A stretch of 64,000 nucleotides of DNA from NCBI GenBank assembly GCA_012932295.1, contig JAAONU010000011.1, positions 17,320,136-17,384,135 on the forward strand. The letters run 5' to 3'. The DNA comes from Cyclina sinensis (taxonomy: Eukaryota > Mollusca > Bivalvia > Venerida > Veneridae). Position numbers and translations under genes: made by a program. The notes under the pieces are model-generated. The model searched no databases. It was given only the letters and a program-made list of their open reading frames with translations, and was not told where the DNA came from. Positions 13,697 to 27,990 of the stretch are shown in pieces; within the stretch, counting starts at the first letter, position 1; every line of letters begins with the position of its first letter.

Positions 13697-13805
13697 CAAT
13701 TATGTAACGTCATTCCATAACCGATTCCTAAATAAATTTCGTCAATAAAACCGGATTATATATTAAATAACCATGTGTGAAATATGAAACTGAATCGAAC
13801 AGTTT
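13697..13805 (+). repeat. Unnamed dispersed module, copy b
   Basis: TGTAACGTCATTCCATAACC, TCAATAAAACCGGATTAT, GAAACTGAATCGAACAG, in the same order as copy a. Confidence 0.5.
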
Positions 13806-16208
13806 GAGATCTAGCTGCATTTAAATGTGCAACAAATAACTCTTTGTAGAAAAGAAAATAACTCTTGAACAACAAAGAGAGACAAACAAGAGAATGAAGA
13901 AAACAATAACCGAAATGATATTACGTAGATTTAATGACCTCAGAATCAGAACATTCATGATACTGAAAATCGAGTCAACATGAGCGTTCAGAGAGCCTAT
14001 TTTTCCCCCGATAAAAATAGTATTTAAGAAACAACGGTAACCGTTTTATATCATATGTTAGTAATAGTTGACAATTCTGTCGAAGTTACAATTTTAGGTA
14101 TTTTTCACAACTTTGCTTAATCGATGTTTCGAGCAGAACTTCTATCTTCGTTAAATGCCTGAACGCGAAATGATATCAAATTTTCTTTGAATGATTTTCT
14201 CCAGAACAGCTTAGTTATTCAAGGTTTTGTGAAATAAGGCAATAAAATCTGTTCTAGATCAAATGGTGAAAGATATCTCTGAGTCCATTAATTCTTGGTT
14301 TGAAGTGCCGATATATTTAATTCATAGGCAAAACACTTTTGGAAATGATGGCGATGCGTCTTGGAATCCCACCTGATTGCACTGACTGTAAAAACAACCA
14401 TAGGTGATTCTAAAATATTTAGCTCAATACCTTTCTGATCAATAACGCCTTGTGGATATTGCATGTAATTTGAAACCTTTTTCTAACGTCTCATTAATAC
14501 ATTTAATATATTCATCGAAGGCGTCAATTAAGTATTGAAAATGCTGAACACATTTGCTCACACACTCAATGATAACAATAGCAAGACGTTATTCAAAACC
14601 AATTTTACATAAATAAAAGATTGAAACTAGTTCTGTATAAATGAATAAAAAATAAACAGCATTGACAAAATCTGTAACAGGAAATACAACCTAAAGTTAA
14701 AGTTACTGAGACAGCCAAAAGTTTCGGAGAGTAAAATAAGAATAGTAACAATAACACACTATCAAAATTAAAAAAAAACTAATTGAACCGATAAAATGCT
14801 ACGTTGGTAGAATTCATTTAGGAACATGAACCGTTCTAGATATTATCAATAGCCTGGTGTTTAAGATCTCTTATTACAAAAACCTAGAGCACGACATCCA
14901 GTGAACCACTTACGAGTTACGCAGACAAACTGATCTTAACCTTCTTATATCATAAAGTCATTAAGATGACGTATTTTAGGACATTCTTTGAGGCTTAGAC
15001 AAAACGACTTCAAGAAGAAAGGAATAGTAAGCAAAAGAGGCGAAGTCCTAATTTATGAGAACTTAGAAAAAAGGACGGGTCTATATAAACCTTATTTAAA
15101 GAAATGGTTTTACTTCAATCATAGAAATTGCCTAAATAAAGCAGTAAACTGTTGTTTCTTCTTATAATTTCAGTATCACTTACTTTTATCTATATACTAT
15201 AGATGGGTAAGGGTGTTTAATGATTAACAAAGGAAAATCTAGAGGCAAAGATCAACTTCGTGAAGGGTGCCCTACAACGCCAGCATTCTTCACTCCGTTA
15301 CTTCATTACCGTAGCAGCCATGGTAGTAGAAGACTCGTGATCGAGAGAAGTGTAAAATGAAAATCTAGCTCACCAAAACGTTAACAATATCTAAGAAGTG
15401 TGCAAAGTAAATACCGAACCTTTAAAAAAATACAACACTAAATCAAAGAAAAGTGCAACCAAATCTATTACACACTACATAGATGGACTGACCTCAAAAT
15501 TTCTTCTTGACCACGCAAATATTGATATACATGTACTTCATTTTGTAGCTTACAGCTGTGATAGACTTTCTTTCATCACTACAAGAATATTAAATGTTTT
15601 TAAAACATTTTAGAGACCATTTTTAGTAAAACAGTTTAAATGTTATTCAAAAGTAAGTCAGCATGCATTAAATGTAATCCAAAACCAAGTTCGTGCCGAA
15701 TTTTCAACGAATGTTTGTAATGCAGGAGTGGCATAGAATCTGTATACGTGTGAGTATATACTTGAAAATCTAACACTTAAGTAATCAATTAAAGAACAAA
15801 CCTACCGGTACAATAAGTCTGTAAAAGAGAATAAATCCATGTACCTGTTATGAAACTGATAACAAAAAATAATAACAATTCAAAGATTACTTTTCTATGC
15901 ATAATGCTACTATTCGTTAATGCTAATTATGGTATCTATAACAGTTCTTCTCAATATTTCTGCATTTTGGAAACGGCAGTATTATTTCTAATTACATAAA
16001 GTTGCACTCATGACCAACGCACAAAACAGATAATCAGATCTGCAGCAATCAAAGGCTTTCAGAACAGTGTTAGATAAAGAAAGATGTCAGTTCAAGTGGT
16101 GCACCTGATTAAAACGTGCTTTAACGGTAAGTGTTATTCCCGCATCAATATAAATGATATTAACTTTCAAATACTGTTGTCTTCATTTCATTCAAAGGTT
16201 CTATAACT

Positions 16209-17241
16209 CACAGACACTTGGGGTAAAGAAATAGTACTTGTTTCACAAATGCGAAGACATAAGGCACTCATATACCAAGTTTGGTGCCTGTCTGAGAACG
16301 TTTCAAAAATTGCTAAAATTCACAAATTTGCATTATAAATATAAAGATATAAATGTTTGTCTTTCGAAAATTGTCAACACGCGTCGATTTACACCGCGTA
16401 TTTTACTCGTTCAGCATTATTCACACTCACCGCTGGTGTCCTTCGACGCAGAAATGATTTATCTTCAGGATTATGTACACGAAAAGACCCGCTGTGAGAA
16501 TTAGCCAAGAGAAAACATCTAATTTCTTTCGAATTTCAACGTTTTTTCATCAATTTACACAATCTTTCGACAGGTACTCTGCTGGTTCCTAACTTGCCCA
16601 GTACTTTAATACACAGCGCGGTACACGTAGGAACTAGAAGAACCTATGCGGTAATCACTATGTAAATCGATTTTTTTCTTCCTCGCACTGACATTTCAAA
16701 ATTAAAACAAGAAAATGTTCACCAATAAACACTGACTTTGATTTTTAAAAAAGCAATACTCTCTTTTTATTTTATGATAGTTTTTATGATGTTCAAACTG
16801 ATTTTTAAGTCTGCACACTTGACAGTTTCCTCACAGAATATGTTCTCTTTGATTATAATTCTCTTCAAGCAGACTAATTCTCGAAAGATTGTGTAAATGA
16901 AGGAAATTTTGTGAAATTTTGGTGTTTCGCTACGAATTGTGTTGGCAAACAAGGATAACAGTTATTTTGAGCTACATGAACGTGAACATAAATCATTTCT
17001 GCGTCGCATGACATCAGTACTGCATGTGATATACTTTGAACGAGAAATATACGCGATGTAAATCAACGCGTGTTGACAATTTTCGAAAGACAAACATTTA
17101 TATCTTTATATTTATAATGCAAATTCGTGAATTTTAGCAATTTTTGAAACGTTCTCAGACAGGCACCAAACTTGGTATATGAGTGCCTTATGTCTTCGCA
17201 TTTGTGAAACAAGTACTATTTCTTTACCCCAAGTGTCTGTG
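16209..17241. mobile_element. Inverted-repeat DNA transposon with 8-bp duplications
   Basis: 1,033-bp element starting CACAGACACTTGGGGTAAAG and ending with its reverse complement, flanked by CTATAACT on both sides (16201-16208, 17242-17249). The outer ~195 bp of the arms differ at about three positions; inner parts match more loosely to ~370 bp. No transposase. An 8-bp duplication suggests hAT, but the CACAG end is not typical. Confidence 0.92.
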
Positions 17242-17249
17242 CTATAACT

Positions 17250-17892
17250 CAGATCTATTGTAAAATATGAAATTTATCCGAAACGTATGTGTAGAAGGTT
17301 TACTTTAACTGTCCTGCAGTTAGTGTGTTGTGGAAAGATTCCATGAGGTGACCTTGATTTATTGCTAAGCTCACTATGAACACATTAAAAAGTGTTACAA
17401 TCGCAACAGTTTTTATCAATGTATACATCCTCGAAACAGCATAAAATAAAGTTAGGCGAAAGGGTAGAAAAACAAGTTTCAGTCAAATACAAGCACCATT
17501 GCCTCATTTAGATGAGTCGAACTAGATTCCATTTATATGAAGGCAATGGAAATTGCTTTGAACAGTGAAAACATCAGGTAAAAAAGACTCTGAGATGGGC
17601 GGAATTGTCTTTAAAACAGAGCAATGGTTAACCGTTGTGTAGATAATTAGTGTTTAAGCCATTAATGATAACCTGGAAAAAAATCATTGTAGACGTAATT
17701 AAAAAAGGTGATATAATGGTCAGCTATCAAAAGAGTAAATGTGAAACAAATAAATAAACAGGTATCCGTATAATTTTTGTAAAGCCAGTCAAGCAGTTTA
17801 AACTATTCTTATGATATGCTTTTCAAGCTGCAGTAAGAAACTCATGTACCACAGTGTCAACAATTATAACAAGATCACAGCTGGGCGGAACA
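17250..17892. other. Gene-free spacer
   Basis: About 640 bp between two mobile elements, AT-rich, with nothing recognised. Confidence 0.6.
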
Positions 17893-18835
17893 TTATATGC
17901 CCGAAGGGTGTTTGTTCTGAGTATGATGCATTTGTGATTTAAGGGAGGACATCTTAGGCCTTGGGATAAAATGATATGCTTTAATTTTTTATTTTTTTCA
18001 TTAATAATATTTTGATTTTTAACATTTTATAATTCAAATTTTAGGTTTTATTACTTGTATAAATGTCAGTCTTTCAGAAGTTATTATGCTCATGTTGTGA
18101 TGCATGGTTATCAATTTATAGTGCAGAAGTATTGATTGTTTAGTTTATTTTCATCTTGATATTTTATGTACTTACCCCGAACCATATAGGGATCATGTAA
18201 TCAATGATAGCAATCAAGAAGTTTGAAGTCTGTATGGGAAGTAGTTGCCAAGTTATACAGCAGAAATGCTTTTCAGTGTTAAGGTCATTGTGTATGGAGG
18301 TCATTTTCTCAATGTAAACAATCAACATATGAAGTTTAAAGCCTGTAATTGGTTATAAAGTTTTACAGTGAAAATAGTTTTCAGTGCTTAGGCCACTTTG
18401 ACATTGAACTTTGACCTATTGACCCCATAATCAATAGGAGTCATTCATTCAATATGTGCAACCATTATATGATTTTTGAAGTCTCTCAATGTGACCTTGA
18501 CCTTTGACATACTGACCCCAAAATGTATAGGGTTCATCCACTTAATGTGTGCCATCATGAAATAAAATTTGAAGTCTCCATAACAAGTGATTGTCAAGTT
18601 ACATGGAGGAAATGGTTTTCAATGTAAAGGTCACTCTGACCTTGACCGTTGAGCTACTGATCCAAAAATCAATAGAGGTCATGCACTCAATGTGGGCAAT
18701 CATCTTATAAAGTTAAAAGACTGTAGGCCAAACAATTCTCAAGTTATCTTCCGGAAACCAAATTGCTAAAAGACGGACGGACGCCCGGACGGACGCCCAT
18801 AACCATAATATAATATGCCCCTTCGGGCGTATAAA
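17893..18835 (-). mobile_element. TIR-bounded GGTCAAGGTCA repeat, copy 1
   Basis: TTATATGCCCGAAGGG at the left and CCCTTCGGGCGTATAA at the right are inverted ends. The interior has at least three cycles of TGACCTTGACCTTTGACATA-like sequence with GACCCCAAAATGTATAGG, and it carries TTATCTTCCGGAAACCAAAT as in the 51.8 kb copy. GAACAT occurs at both flanks (17888, 18839) but may be chance. No coding capacity. Confidence 0.8.
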
Positions 18836-21430
18836 AAAGAACATGCCGCAAGAAAATTGTTGACAGTCGCTTGAGGTGCAATGCATTGTTTCTCCCAGCA
18901 TCGGTAATGCGAGGGTACCGTAATACATTCCGTAATACATTTCGTGTTCTTTCGTAAAAAATATAACTACTTCATAGCGCTAGAGTGAACATATAAACGT
19001 GTCACATGTAAACATTTCACTCATACATTCCTACCCTTGGTGCAGTGTACCAGTTTTTTACACTACAAACCAAATGACTTTAAAAACGAGCAGAAATGGT
19101 GCTTGAATTTAAGGCCTACATAAAAAATAGGTAAGTAGATGGTTAAGAAACGAAAGATTTTATTCAAGAGTCAGATGACATTTATGGGAAGGATCAATTA
19201 TCAATTAGAACTATTTGTAGCTGGGTTGCGGGATTAAAATCCAACTATAGGGATTGAAATATGCAGATCTCCCTTGTCATCCTTTAACGTCTGCCAGTGA
19301 GGAAAATGTTAAAAAAAAATACATAAAATAGTGAAACTGATGCTTGATACGAAATAAGAAAATTAACTAAGTTGACAAACTTGTCCGTTATCATCCTCTT
19401 TCACCCTTTGTCATTATCACGAGTTTATTAGATTTTGCAAATGCCTCTGAATGTCAAAGCAGATGAATGCCTAATGGAAACTGTACTGCATGTGTTGACT
19501 ATGTTAACAAAAGCCTCAACATTTTTGAAAATTACACTGAGTTGCATTTTTTTCAAATAATCTAATTACGGATGACGAAACATGAGTCTATCATTAGCCA
19601 AAAGTATAAAAAAAAACAGTAACCGAATTCGGGTTATGCAAAATTCGAAAAATGCAAAACGACCTATTATGTCCTCAAGTGCAAATTGTAAAGACGTTCT
19701 GTAAGCATTTTTTTTCGCAAAGCAACGGTACCATTATAACAGAATTGTCAATTGTGCCTATTTTATAAACATGTCTCATTGAAACAGTTGAAGATGTACT
19801 TTTTACATCGTTGCCCTGAAACAGGCTTGAAGTATGTTCGTCTTCAGCATGACAACGTTCATGGCCAATTAGTCCTTATTGTAAAGATTACATGGAGTCA
19901 GAGAAGGTAACCGCTGTTCCAAAATCTACCTATTACTGCCATACCTTTTTTCTTTTCTTCTATATAGATTGAAATAACACTTATCCGGGAAGAAATAAAA
20001 TTGGAAAAAGTCCTTGTTTAAAATATGTTTTATGTAGTGATTTTTGAAACTATTACGACAGGATTTTACATAAAGTTATGTTTCAATTCCAGTCAATCCT
20101 GCTTTGCACTATTCCTTACAGTCTATTCTAACATTTAATTAAGATATTTCACAGACGATGTAAATGGTTTGCACCAGAAAACACTGTTGTTGGCCAATAA
20201 CGATTTTCTCATTAACCTATATTACTCGTTCCGTCTCAATTATACTTTGTACTTTTAGACTTCTGAATTCTGAATAATTGGCTTGCCATCGGTAAAAAAT
20301 ACTCTGTTAGCACTCTGTATTTAATAAGGTAACGTTACATTTGGGTAAATTTGATGAACCATTTACATTAGAAATCTGAAGCTGAGTTTATTATGGTTGC
20401 AATAAACACGAACCGTTACAGTTGATACGTTAAGAATAGAAGGAATACGTACTAAAATGTGCATGACACACATATAACTATGTACGTAAATTGGGAAATC
20501 AAGTGAAAGAGGCTTGAGAAGTTGGTTCACTATACACTAGATAAACGCTTTACATTTCATACGACACATGGTTCAATGACATTTGATCGAACTGCAGAGC
20601 TGATGTTTATTTTGTATGACCTTCCAAGGCGGGGAGGGACTGGCAGAAGGAATGTGTCATGCCATTTGTTTCAAATGTAAGAAATGTTGCATTCTAAAAT
20701 ATACTTTGTGGTCAGCCATAAAGATTTCAATTCCAGTGGTAGTCTACCTATAACTTTTCTTAATCTGTATAAAGGTTTGGATTTGTCTCTTTTTGTAGTT
20801 TTTTGTTTGTCTGCTTTTTTGTTTGATTTTGCTTTTTTAATTTCCTTTGATTAACTACCATCATTCACATCAATAGGAATATGTTGCCAGCAAGTTTATT
20901 TCTACATAATTCAGTAGAATATGCTAAAAGCCTATATTAAGTCAAATCAGTACCAAAGGAATAAATTAATGACAGCTAGGTAATTGACGTTTATTTAGGG
21001 AGAACTGATTCAAAGAAAACATGGTTTTTGACAACTAGGTATTTGAACTAAACAATTAATGTATATGACATGTGTACGTTTAATGGAATATTGATACTGA
21101 AACCTTGGCAAATATTATAGAAATACAGCTGTGTGTCCAGCCACTTTTTTGGATCGTTAAAATAAGAACATGATAGACAGACAATGTCTTATAAAATAAC
21201 CACCTAAAATATACGAGAATTTTAATTTTGTAATGATGATTATCTAAATACCCAACGAGAGACAAATTATTCATTTATGGGCACCGGACATGGTCCTGTG
21301 ATGAACCACAGAGAAAGCTACATTTGCAATGTCAAAGATTGAAATGATATTTGGGCAAATCTAGAAATGAGGTAATAACCTTGAAGATAGAACACTAACG
21401 AAATTACAAAAGTACGGATGGTTACGTTAA

Positions 21431-21544
21431 GAAATATAAAGATCATAAATAGTTTGACTTGATAACTGCTTTTAATTGACTGTGGAAGAAATATAAAGAT
21501 CATAAATAGTTTGACTTGATAACTGCTTTTAATTGACTCTGGAG
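21431..21544. repeat. 57-bp tandem duplication
   Basis: GAAATATAAAGATCATAAAT onward occurs twice in succession, nearly identical (GACTGTGGA versus GACTCTGGA). Recent. Confidence 0.95.
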
Positions 21545-22163
21545 AAAGAATAAAGTCAAAAGAATAACTGAACGGCTATATAAGATCAGCCTCAAAACAT
21601 TGAATGTGTCCTATGAGTTATTATCTGTCAAATCTAATATGTGAGTAACTATGTTATAGGACGCGATATAAACCAGTCAAATTTTCAATTGTAACAGATA
21701 TATCCCTTGAGACCTCATCTCCACTGTTGTCCACTTTAAGAATCTAACCAGTATCACTCTCAGTGTACTTTCGGTAGTGTATAAATTGTACATGTGTATT
21801 TACTTAGCCTAATTAATTTAGCTTAAAGTGTTGAAGCCATTTTATAATTCTGATATTTTATAGTTGTTCAACCTTTAAGCCTAATTTTAAACTGCATATA
21901 ACTGAGCGGATATTGTTCGGTAGATTCTTTACCCTACCCTAGTTAACTTATTACCTAGAACACCGAGTATTCCGATTGCCAAATTTTGAATAAAATGGTG
22001 GATAAATCAGGTACGAAATAAGTGTTTCAGTTCTATACTTATGTATTTTTGTGTTTTCTTGCAATACAGGATCAGGTATGAATTTAGTGATTATATTTTA
22101 TCATATTTTTATCATTTTTGCCTTAAACTCTGTGAACTGTTGGACAAACGAGCCGTAAAAAGT

Positions 22164-22185
22164 GCCCAATCGCCTACGATTGGGC
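22164..22185. repeat. Perfect 9-bp hairpin
   Basis: GCCCAATCG, loop CCTA, CGATTGGGC. Not a histone-type 3' stem-loop. Stands out for GC content in AT-rich surroundings. Confidence 0.7.
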
Positions 22186-23148
22186 GAGTCCGCTTAGCCA
22201 GATGCAGATCAAAGTGAGACGTAGAGGATGAACAACAATAAAATATCAGATTGAAAAATGGGTTCACCTTCGGAGGCGAAATAGTGAGACTAGTATTAAC
22301 TTAACCTAAGCAAGACAGAAAGTGACCGACAATCATTTCTAAATACCAGCACATAAAAGGTAAAAAGGTTATGTTATAGAATGAAATAATGATAAAATGA
22401 AATACTTGTCAGTCAGAAATTTCATTTTCCTGCAAAACTTAATCCTGCTATTGTTGAGTTTAATCAAATACTACATATATTTCCAGTCCATATGCAGTTG
22501 AGTTTATTTGTTTCCCCATTCAAATTATGACTGATTTTTTTCATAATTTATGTATGTTTGCCTATCCTTTGCAATCAAAAAGCTACATTTTAATGTTTTC
22601 TTTTAATACAGTAATCAATAGATGAAAGTCTTGAACAAAACTTACGTAGAAATATCTATACGGAAAAGGCGGAATCCAAATATTTTAATTCCTGAGCGTT
22701 TATTATTTTAGATGATAAATGTTAGAGCATTGCTGGTCAATGAATAAATAATGCAGTCCTTATCGTCAAGTGGAAAAACAGATTGTCAAAACATAACGGG
22801 TAGTTCTACTAATAAAAATAAACTGGACAAAGTGACTATTTTCCTCTGTGAACTATGGCATGTGGAGTGTTGCAAAATTGTATAAAATATTTGTTCAATA
22901 ACAAAATAATTTTACAATAAAATATATTTATGTTCTAAAAATATTGATGAGGTTAAAAAATTATATTTGGACAATAAAAAAATATATTTATGTTCCAAAA
23001 AAAAATATTTATGGGGTAAAAAAAGATATATATATGGACAATAATTAGAATTGTGGGATAGCAAAATTAAGTTTGTAACAACGAATCTCATTGGTTCATA
23101 TATCAACAGGTATTATGCTTAACAGAAGCATTCATTTCTTTTGTGGCT

Positions 23149-23176
23149 GGGTGGCTGGGTGGCTGGGCCCGGTGGG
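23149..23176 (+). repeat. G-quadruplex-like G-tract
   Basis: Four GGG runs spaced 5, 5 and 6 bases apart within three copies of GGCTGGGT followed by GGGCCCGGTGGG. Meets the usual G3 loop rule. Confidence 0.55.
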
Positions 23177-23934
23177 AACTGTCATATTGGAATATACGAA
23201 TAAAATAAACAAGATCAATATGATTAATGTCCACTGATTGTAAAGAATGGCTAAGACCAAAAATTGCTGAGATTCTTGAAAATCCATCGCAAAAGAACCA
23301 TATGTTTCAAACTAATGTTTTAGTTCGTTTGTCTGATCTAGACGAACCATACGTTTAAGGAAACATTTGTAAACGAATGTTTTCGTTTTTGTTTTTTTGT
23401 TTATTTCCTGAAAATGCTCACTTTGTGTCAGTATTTACTCTGTTTTATCCGATCTCTGTTTTATCAGCCTCTGATTTTTTCTGTTCTTTTAAAAGTGATT
23501 TCCTCTCCTTGCTTTATTAGTACACTTAAAGTGTCGGAAATATAATTATGGTATTATTGTGTTAATATTTTATAATGTCTTCTACCTATTTAAGTGCTGC
23601 TTCGCGTGCTGTAATTTAATTTTGTTATCAGTAACAAGGTGTCGTAAAAGGCTTAAGAGTCTTTAAAATTTCCTAAGCAGCATCTCCAATCATATTATTG
23701 AGCTTTATTCGATAATGATATATGGTGAAATTCTCCAAAACAGTTTACAAAGTAGCCTCGAACTAATTCAAACAACACTTCAGTGAAGAAGAGAAAATTT
23801 TATCATATTTGATGCATTGCTCTTATGGTATCAACACATACCACTAACATTGTTCAGGTGTCACCAGCAGACATCATTCAAACACTGCAAATTGTTACGA
23901 GCGCAATTGTTAATGCAATCAATAATAGCAGTCA

Positions 23935-24062
23935 TATTACGTCATTTACAACCCAATTTTCACAAAAATCCAATCACAAGGTCCGGGATTTACATAAATC
24001 TTTGTAATTAATAGCGAATGAATAGGAAACCGAATCGAACACTAAAGAATTGTTGAAACATT
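23935..24062 (+). repeat. Unnamed dispersed module, copy c
   Basis: ATTACGTCATTTACAACCC, CCGGGATTTACATAAATC, then AGGAAACCGAATCGAACACT and AAAGAATTGTTG. Closest to copy a. Confidence 0.6.
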
Positions 24063-26129
24063 TTGTTACGTCCGGTATGAATAACTTGATAGAGAAACAA
24101 AAAAACGGCTTTGGAAAAAATCTTATGTGAAACATTCAGAACAAATATATTGCTTCGTGAAATTTTCTAACGAAACACATAGCATCATTTAAAAAAATGT
24201 TTAACGTTGACCCTGGTTACTTAGAAATAATAGACATATTTAAATGCATATAAAGATTCTAAAGGTCAGACATTTTTTACCCTGCACACTGTTGGCGTCA
24301 TGTTCTGTTGATATAATCTTCAATGCCAGTTTTTAAGTCGAAATCCGCATGTTTTAGTTGTTGCCACTAAGACATGTATTTATTTAAAAACACTCCTTCG
24401 AACACCCTTCGCGCTGCTTGTAATGAACTTTAGACGCATAGGGACTTTAATTGAAACCTTTTTAAACTCGCACAAGATATTGTAAAATTCATTATAACAA
24501 TTAAGAATCCGTCTTTTTTATTTTATTCAAACATAAAACTTTTCGTTGTTGTAATTATATTATACTGATGTTATGAAAGTGTTTTTAGAAATATATTCCT
24601 TATAAACCTTAGGTGAACCTTTAAAACTCAACAAAGCAAGCACTTCAGATTTGTATATATAGCTTATAGTTTACCAGTCGTTTTTTTTTTCAGAAACAAG
24701 TATTCCTTAAAAGAAAAATTGTTTGCTCAACACTGACAAAAACGTATTTGCTTACTCTCAGCAGCTACATACGTATTTTAAATTTTAAAATTTTACCAAA
24801 AACAAATTGTCTTAAAACAGATATGTATTTCTATCAATATCTCCCATCATTGTATTGCTCTGTTTCTGTAGAAATGGTATTAAATGCGTTGCATACATAT
24901 TTGGAAACTGTCATAGGACATGTTCAGTAAAGTTCTTAATACGTTCTTAATTCATCCCTTCTACGGAAATACCTTTTTTCTCAATGGAATCACACAGCGA
25001 ATGCTTTATACAGATTTCCCATTATCCGAGTTATCTCTTTGCAATATGCAGATTATATGCAGTAGTCTAAATCAACTCGGAAACAATGTAAAATATGATA
25101 TACTTCATTAACTCTTGGAATGTAAAACGTTGCAGAATTCAATGTTAACATTTGTGATGCATGTTGATACTTTTTATCAATTTGTATTGTATAATTTCAT
25201 TAGTATTCAGTAATTTCTTCATTTTACAATTTAGTTTGATAATTTTCTTTTCCATCTAACAACATAAATATATTAGTAAAAGTAATGTTTTTCAGACAAA
25301 TATAAAAGACAAAGGGTCCCTTTGATTTTTTTACTACACGTTACTTTCATATCAACAAGTTGGGTCCCGATTAGGTGTCCATGTTTTCTTTAACTTGTAT
25401 AAGTTTTTCAATTTTCATTATGTTTAATTCTATGCCTGAATTTATCTCGACAAAAATTAGCCTCGCCCTAGAGGTCTCTTCTTCGAGTAAGGATGCAAAA
25501 GTAATGGAAATATTCCTAATTCATTTGTACAATATTATACCCAATCGTTATTTGTTCTAATAGAATATAAGAATATTAGTAATACACACCTTTCTAACAA
25601 AGAACATTTATCTTTTTATTTGTTACACTATTTTAATAATTTAATTACCCAAGAGGAAAAGAAAACAGAACATGAATAAGAATAATTTTGAATTGTCAAA
25701 GTACTATATTATTCGAGAAAACATGGTTTCAAACTCTCCTGATTCTCATAAAACAATACTTTTGATCACACAACTTTGAATGGATCATAGTGTCATGGAG
25801 CTGTACACACAGTAATAATTTTACACTCAACTATTATAGGGCAACTTCGCCTTGGTTTCCTTCAATGCAGACAATGCAAAAATGTAATAAGGTCAGAACT
25901 GTCCATATGGAACCCGCTATCCTTTATACCCTTCTAATAAATATAGGACTGGTCTGAAGCTAACAATAATCTTAGAAAAGTAAGAATATTGCCAGTCGAA
26001 TGACAACTTGGTCACAGATTGTTCTGATAAACATAATATTTATTTTTATCTAGTACAAAAGATATTTACAAGTTTCCCTTACTTTCATGATAAAAAGTCT
26101 CAATTTGGTTCACAATATACAAAACATAT

Positions 26130-26270
26130 ACATGTATTCAGAAATCATTTATTGACGACCTGAAGGGAATAATTTACACGTCTAAATTTGGTTCTCAAAA
26201 TAGCACTTTTTTTAAACATATATTCAGAAATCATTCACTGACGGCCTGAAAGGAATAATTTACACATCTG
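26130..26270. repeat. Local imperfect duplication
   Basis: TATTCAGAAATCATTTATTG...GAATAATTTACACGTCT is repeated about 80 bp later as TATTCAGAAATCATTCACTG...GAATAATTTACACATCT. Confidence 0.7.
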
Positions 26271-27883
26271 TATACCGCACTGTATTTGCTTTTGATTCAT
26301 AATCAGAAATCTTCTTTGGTGTTTCTCATTGCCAATATAAATTGTGTAGCACCTTCAGAGTACAAGATCAAAGACAAAACACTTAACAATCTTTGACTAT
26401 TGGTTTAAATGTTTCAGTATTGAAGAGGCTTACTAAAATGTGACATGCCTTGCAAAAATGTTCTTCCTGTTTATCAGTTTGTAAAAAAGATTTCATGATG
26501 TTTCGCATTTTATAAATTGTGTAAAGGATTTTGCTTGGTTTGAATTCACTTGACAAAATCAATTTCTTAATTAAAATAAGATGTGTAGAGTGTGAAAGCA
26601 TAAATCATCAAAATCAGTAAAATAATATTTATATAAGGAGGGAAGAACATCATCTTAAAAACCAGGCGAAATTAATTCAAAACTCATTGTTAGGTTGATT
26701 ATCTTTGGTGCCATTACCGGTCATTGATATCGTTCTTCTGTTTACGTTTTATTCATCATGAAAAGAAAAATAATTTACATGTTTTCAATGGCATTTATCA
26801 TTCTAGTGTGTTTATTTGTTAATCTGTATTGGCTTTCAGGTAACAGTGAAAACTAATCAAGTTTGTTTGTTTCGTTTTGGTATCAATTTCTTAGAAAAAT
26901 ATTATTGACTCGCCACTTCACTACAACAACATTAAGCACATCTTCAAACGAGATATCCTAGATTTTCCAAATTGTTCTTGATTTGGCTATTCTTAATGCT
27001 ACTGATAAACCATAGGCAAGATATATTTCGGTGCTTCGTGGTTTCCCTGAAGATATGATTAATGCTGCATGACGACTGATGTTAAGGAACACGTAGTCAA
27101 TTATATAAATTTAGTGCTGAAAGTAAATCATAAATAAATGGCAGTAGGTAATTGTTCAACTTTGTAAACTGGAAACGAACTTAAATATTTACGAAAATAA
27201 AGTTGGTCTTTACAACTATCAAAAAGGTTTTGTTTTACTTAAATACAATGCTTCAATTGCCAAAGCTGTCATGTATTTTATTATTATTTGACTTAGAACT
27301 TTGAAGCAGTAAGTCAGTCTGTGGCATTAGAGATGCTTTTTGTTCCATTGTCAATAGTCTGAAAACAACAACGGTTTTTTTAGTTTTTTAGATGCATCAG
27401 AAATAAAAATAAAAGATGTATGTCAATAAGATGCATAAAATTGTGACAAAGCCCAATGAATAAACTCACAAATTTCCCCTCCAATATTTACAACGTATTT
27501 CATATATTTATCGAGTAAACTTCACTTATACTTTAAATGATACTACATGTTTTTATGTATGATATTTTCCTAATCAAGTACTTCAAAAATGTTTACATAT
27601 CAAAATTTAAGTTGTTCAAGTAATCCTTATCAGGAATTCTTATAGAAACTTTTAGGCATTTCTTTCTATTTTGTATATCATGTAATTATTTTCAGAACAA
27701 TTACAAACTGACTCTTGCTAATTTCAAAAGAAAATTTTTATTTAAAAAAATGTTGTTTATTGAATTGCAAATATAACATCGAATTTGGAGAAAAGTCAGT
27801 AAGTGCAAGGATACTTATGATCATATGGGTCATTTAAAACCGTTTAGATTACTTTTTTTCTCATACAGTCAACGACAGTAGTC

Positions 27884-27990
27884 TTGTTACGTTGTTAGAG
27901 AAAGCGATTTTTAGACAAATCTGTTCATAACCCGGGTTTTATGTGCAAAACTTTTAATTAAAAGAGGTGCGTTGAACAAAAGCAAACTTG
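27884..27990 (+). repeat. Unnamed dispersed module, copy d
   Basis: CTTGTTACGTTGTTAG, CTGTTCATAACCCGGGTTTT, TTTTAATTAAAAGAGGTGCG. The most decayed copy. Confidence 0.4.

Larger units (their letters stand above)
10926..16200. other. Gene-free region with one GC-richer patch
   Basis: No exon can be supported. The patch at 11770-12020 is CpG-richer, with a kappa-B-like GGGAAATTCC at 11779-11788 and an ATG in a YY1-like context (CAACATGGCGTC) at about 11850, then only 13 codons to a stop. Two diverged copies of an unnamed module lie at 12705 and 13697. Confidence 0.45.

Noticed and set aside
16238..16504. 88-residue protein in the inverted-repeat element
   Set aside because: Lies across one TIR arm, does not start with ATG and has no transposase motif.
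21990..22030. First exon of a gene, AAAATGGTGGATAAATCAG followed by GT
   Set aside because: A short MVDKS start with a plausible donor, but no downstream exon could be found on this strand.
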